Shown here: piece by piece, positions 6,618 through 7,639 of the stretch
How positions within the stretch are numbered: the first letter of the stretch is position 1
Layout: the number at the start of each line of letters is the position of its first letter
Program-made: the position numbers and the translations under genes
The notes under the pieces: model-generated
Databases searched by the model: none
What the model was told of the DNA's origin: nothing
The model's input: only the letters and a program-made list of their open reading frames with translations
Source: Phycisphaerales bacterium
GTDB lineage: Bacteria > Planctomycetota > Phycisphaerae > Phycisphaerales > UBA1924
Assembly (NCBI GenBank): GCA_016763115.1
Contig: JAESUL010000138.1
Location: forward strand, 1 to 7,639
Direction: 5' to 3'
DNA length: 7,639 nucleotides

Positions 6618-7334
6618 ATGCCCACCACCCAACTCACTCCAAGGCTCAAAGACGACAACTGGAACCTGCACCAGATCGCCGAAAAGGGCCAAACCCCTTC
6701 GACCATGATCAAGGGCACCATGCCCAAAGAGACCTTCGGGCTCGCACTCGCCCAGACCTTCATCATCGCCAAGGTATTCGACGACGCGGTCGCCACCATC
6801 AAAGACGCACGCCCCGATCTGGGCGCACTGATCCATGACGAGCAGTACCTCACCCCCTACCTCCGCGAGGACCTCGCCTACTTCGGCATCGACGCCACAG
6901 CAATCACCCCCGTGCCCGGCGCACAACGATTCATCGATGCGATCAACGAGCACCGCGATGATCCATGCTTCCTCTTCGGGCTCCACTATGTCCGGCTCGG
7001 CGCGTGCAACGGCAACCGATTCGTTGCGCGCAAGCTCCGCATGGTCTACAAACTCGCCGGCACCGACGGCACCCGGTTCCTCGACCCGTTCGGCGATACA
7101 CAACGCACCAAATGGATCAGTTTCAAGCAGGGCATCGACGCGCTTGATCTCTCACAAAACGAACAAGACCGCATCTTCGCAGGCACCCAGGCCGCGTATG
7201 TGCTCACGATCAATCTCGATTACGACGAGCACCACACCGCTGAGCAACTCCTCGACATGTTCGGGCAATCGCTCGACAAAAAGGCATTCGACGAAAAACA
7301 CTCGGTGCATATCTCGCCCGAGGAAGCGCTCTAA
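6618..7334 (+). CDS. Heme-oxygenase-like protein (biliverdin-producing heme oxygenase family)
   Basis: The 238-residue cytoplasmic product has the length and helix pattern of heme oxygenases, which open heme to biliverdin, carbon monoxide and iron. LHQIAE (17-22) followed by MIKG (30-33) matches the proximal-helix pattern, making H18 the likely heme ligand. A helix at ~38-56 (KETFGLALAQTFIIAKVF) takes the place of the usual Fxxyl..LYhiY helix. LRED (82-85) matches the L..DL element. The distal-helix signature LGDLSGGQ of canonical enzymes appears as LGACNGNR (127-134): the two glycines G128 and G132 are kept, but the catalytic aspartate (Asp140 of human HO-1) is alanine. The W166-x-x-F region near the C-terminus also fits. 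The gene has its own ribosome site after an upstream terminator, and it converges on a substrate-binding protein gene three bases away, which fits heme or iron use. It could be a heme-binding homologue rather than an active oxygenase. No signal peptide or membrane segment is seen. Confidence 0.75.
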   Translation: MPTTQLTPRLKDDNWNLHQIAEKGQTPSTMIKGTMPKETFGLALAQTFIIAKVFDDAVATIKDARPDLGALIHDEQYLTPYLREDLAYFGIDATAITPVPGAQRFIDAINEHRDDPCFLFGLHYVRLGACNGNRFVARKLRMVYKLAGTDGTRFLDPFGDTQRTKWISFKQGIDALDLSQNEQDRIFAGTQAAYVLTINLDYDEHHTAEQLLDMFGQSLDKKAFDEKHSVHISPEEAL

Positions 7335-7357
7335 GTTTTACGGCGTGCCGGCTTCCT
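7321..7357. repeat. Inverted repeat across the convergent gene ends
   Basis: AGGAAGC (7321-7327) is complementary to GCTTCCT (7351-7357), and the enclosed sequence contains a small CGGC-GT-GCCG hairpin (7341-7350). It spans both stop codons. There is no adjacent T-run on either strand, so it is at best a weak bidirectional terminator or transcript-end structure. Confidence 0.3.
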
Positions 7358-7639
7358 TGCTCCATCGCCGAAAGATCTCGGCGACCTCATCGCCCACATG
7401 CCCAAACGATGTGCTCGGCAGCAACCCGAGCGGATCGTCGATCACCGCGAGCCTCCCCAATCGCACCGCGTTGATGTCCAACTCGGCGATCTTCCCGAGC
7501 ATCTCACGCGGATCTGGCCCGGCGCCATCGATAGGTGCAAACAAATCGGCTTCGCTCGGTTCCCTCGGCGAAAATAGGATTATCGCGTCGGGGTTGAGCC
7601 GAACAATGTCCTCGAAATCCAGCCCGATCCACATCGACC
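7338..7639 (-). CDS. C-terminal end of an ABC transporter substrate-binding protein (FecB/BtuF-like); N-terminus beyond the right edge
   Basis: The frame is open through the right edge, so the ATG at 7634 is probably internal and about 100 C-terminal residues are seen. They fit the last lobe of a periplasmic metal-chelate binding protein of the FecB/BtuF/TroA-like class: DFEDIVRLNPDAIILF is the usual 'E-x-(V/L)-L-x-LNPD-hydrophobic' strand entry, and NAVRLGRLAVIDDP matches the common 'AV-x-x-GR-(V/L)-x-V-ID' segment. A closing helix ends in KEAGTP. Such proteins deliver iron-siderophore, heme or cobalamin to an inner-membrane permease; which one cannot be told from this fragment. It converges with the heme-oxygenase-like gene, leaving three bases between the stop codons, and the permease and ATPase genes would be expected to the right or elsewhere. 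The family call is moderate because only the C-terminus is visible. Confidence 0.65.
   Translation of the reverse strand, partial: SMWIGLDFEDIVRLNPDAIILFSPREPSEADLFAPIDGAGPDPREMLGKIAELDINAVRLGRLAVIDDPLGLLPSTSFGHVGDEVAEIFRRWSKEAGTP

Overview
The window most likely comes from a planctomycete, probably the Phycisphaerae. The best clue is the end of the large secreted carboxypeptidase. It carries a tandem dockerin-like calcium-loop module of the 'GC-type' kind that I associate with that group. The rest of the window (moderately GC-rich genes, long secreted proteins, divergent and convergent gene pairs) fits but does not prove this. I see no rRNA, tRNA, CRISPR array, transposase or insertion sequence.

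Left block, 1-3835, minus strand. Two genes point leftward. The first (3835 to 1841) encodes a 664-residue protein. It has an N-terminal gamma-glutamylcyclotransferase-like (YGSN) domain, a linker, three spaced 'hydrophobic-G/S-hydrophobic-x-x-G-D' barrel-like motifs, and a two-helix membrane hairpin at the very C-terminus. I do not recognise this architecture. The second gene (1606 to beyond base 1) is open in one frame for its whole visible 535 codons and runs off the left edge. It encodes a secreted protein with a signal peptide, an unrecognised N-terminal two-thirds and a probable SGNH/GDSL-hydrolase-like C-terminal part. The two may be cotranscribed, although the 234-base gap also holds a candidate promoter. 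Sampled base composition is clearly lower in GC here than on the right, so the block may have been acquired.

Middle, 3836-4156. This is a divergent intergenic region of about 320 bases. It has a strong Shine-Dalgarno for the leftward gene, a weaker one for the rightward gene, and a set of nested inverted repeats (3978-4064) that could form a branched structure.

Right block, 4157-7639. A 787-residue secreted M14 zinc carboxypeptidase with all catalytic residues is followed by a clear intrinsic terminator. A 238-residue heme-oxygenase-like protein comes next. It converges, with only three bases between stop codons, on the end of a FecB/BtuF-like ABC transporter substrate-binding protein that enters from the right edge. 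The last two together suggest heme or iron acquisition. However, the heme-oxygenase homologue has alanine where the canonical enzyme has its catalytic distal aspartate, so its chemistry is open.
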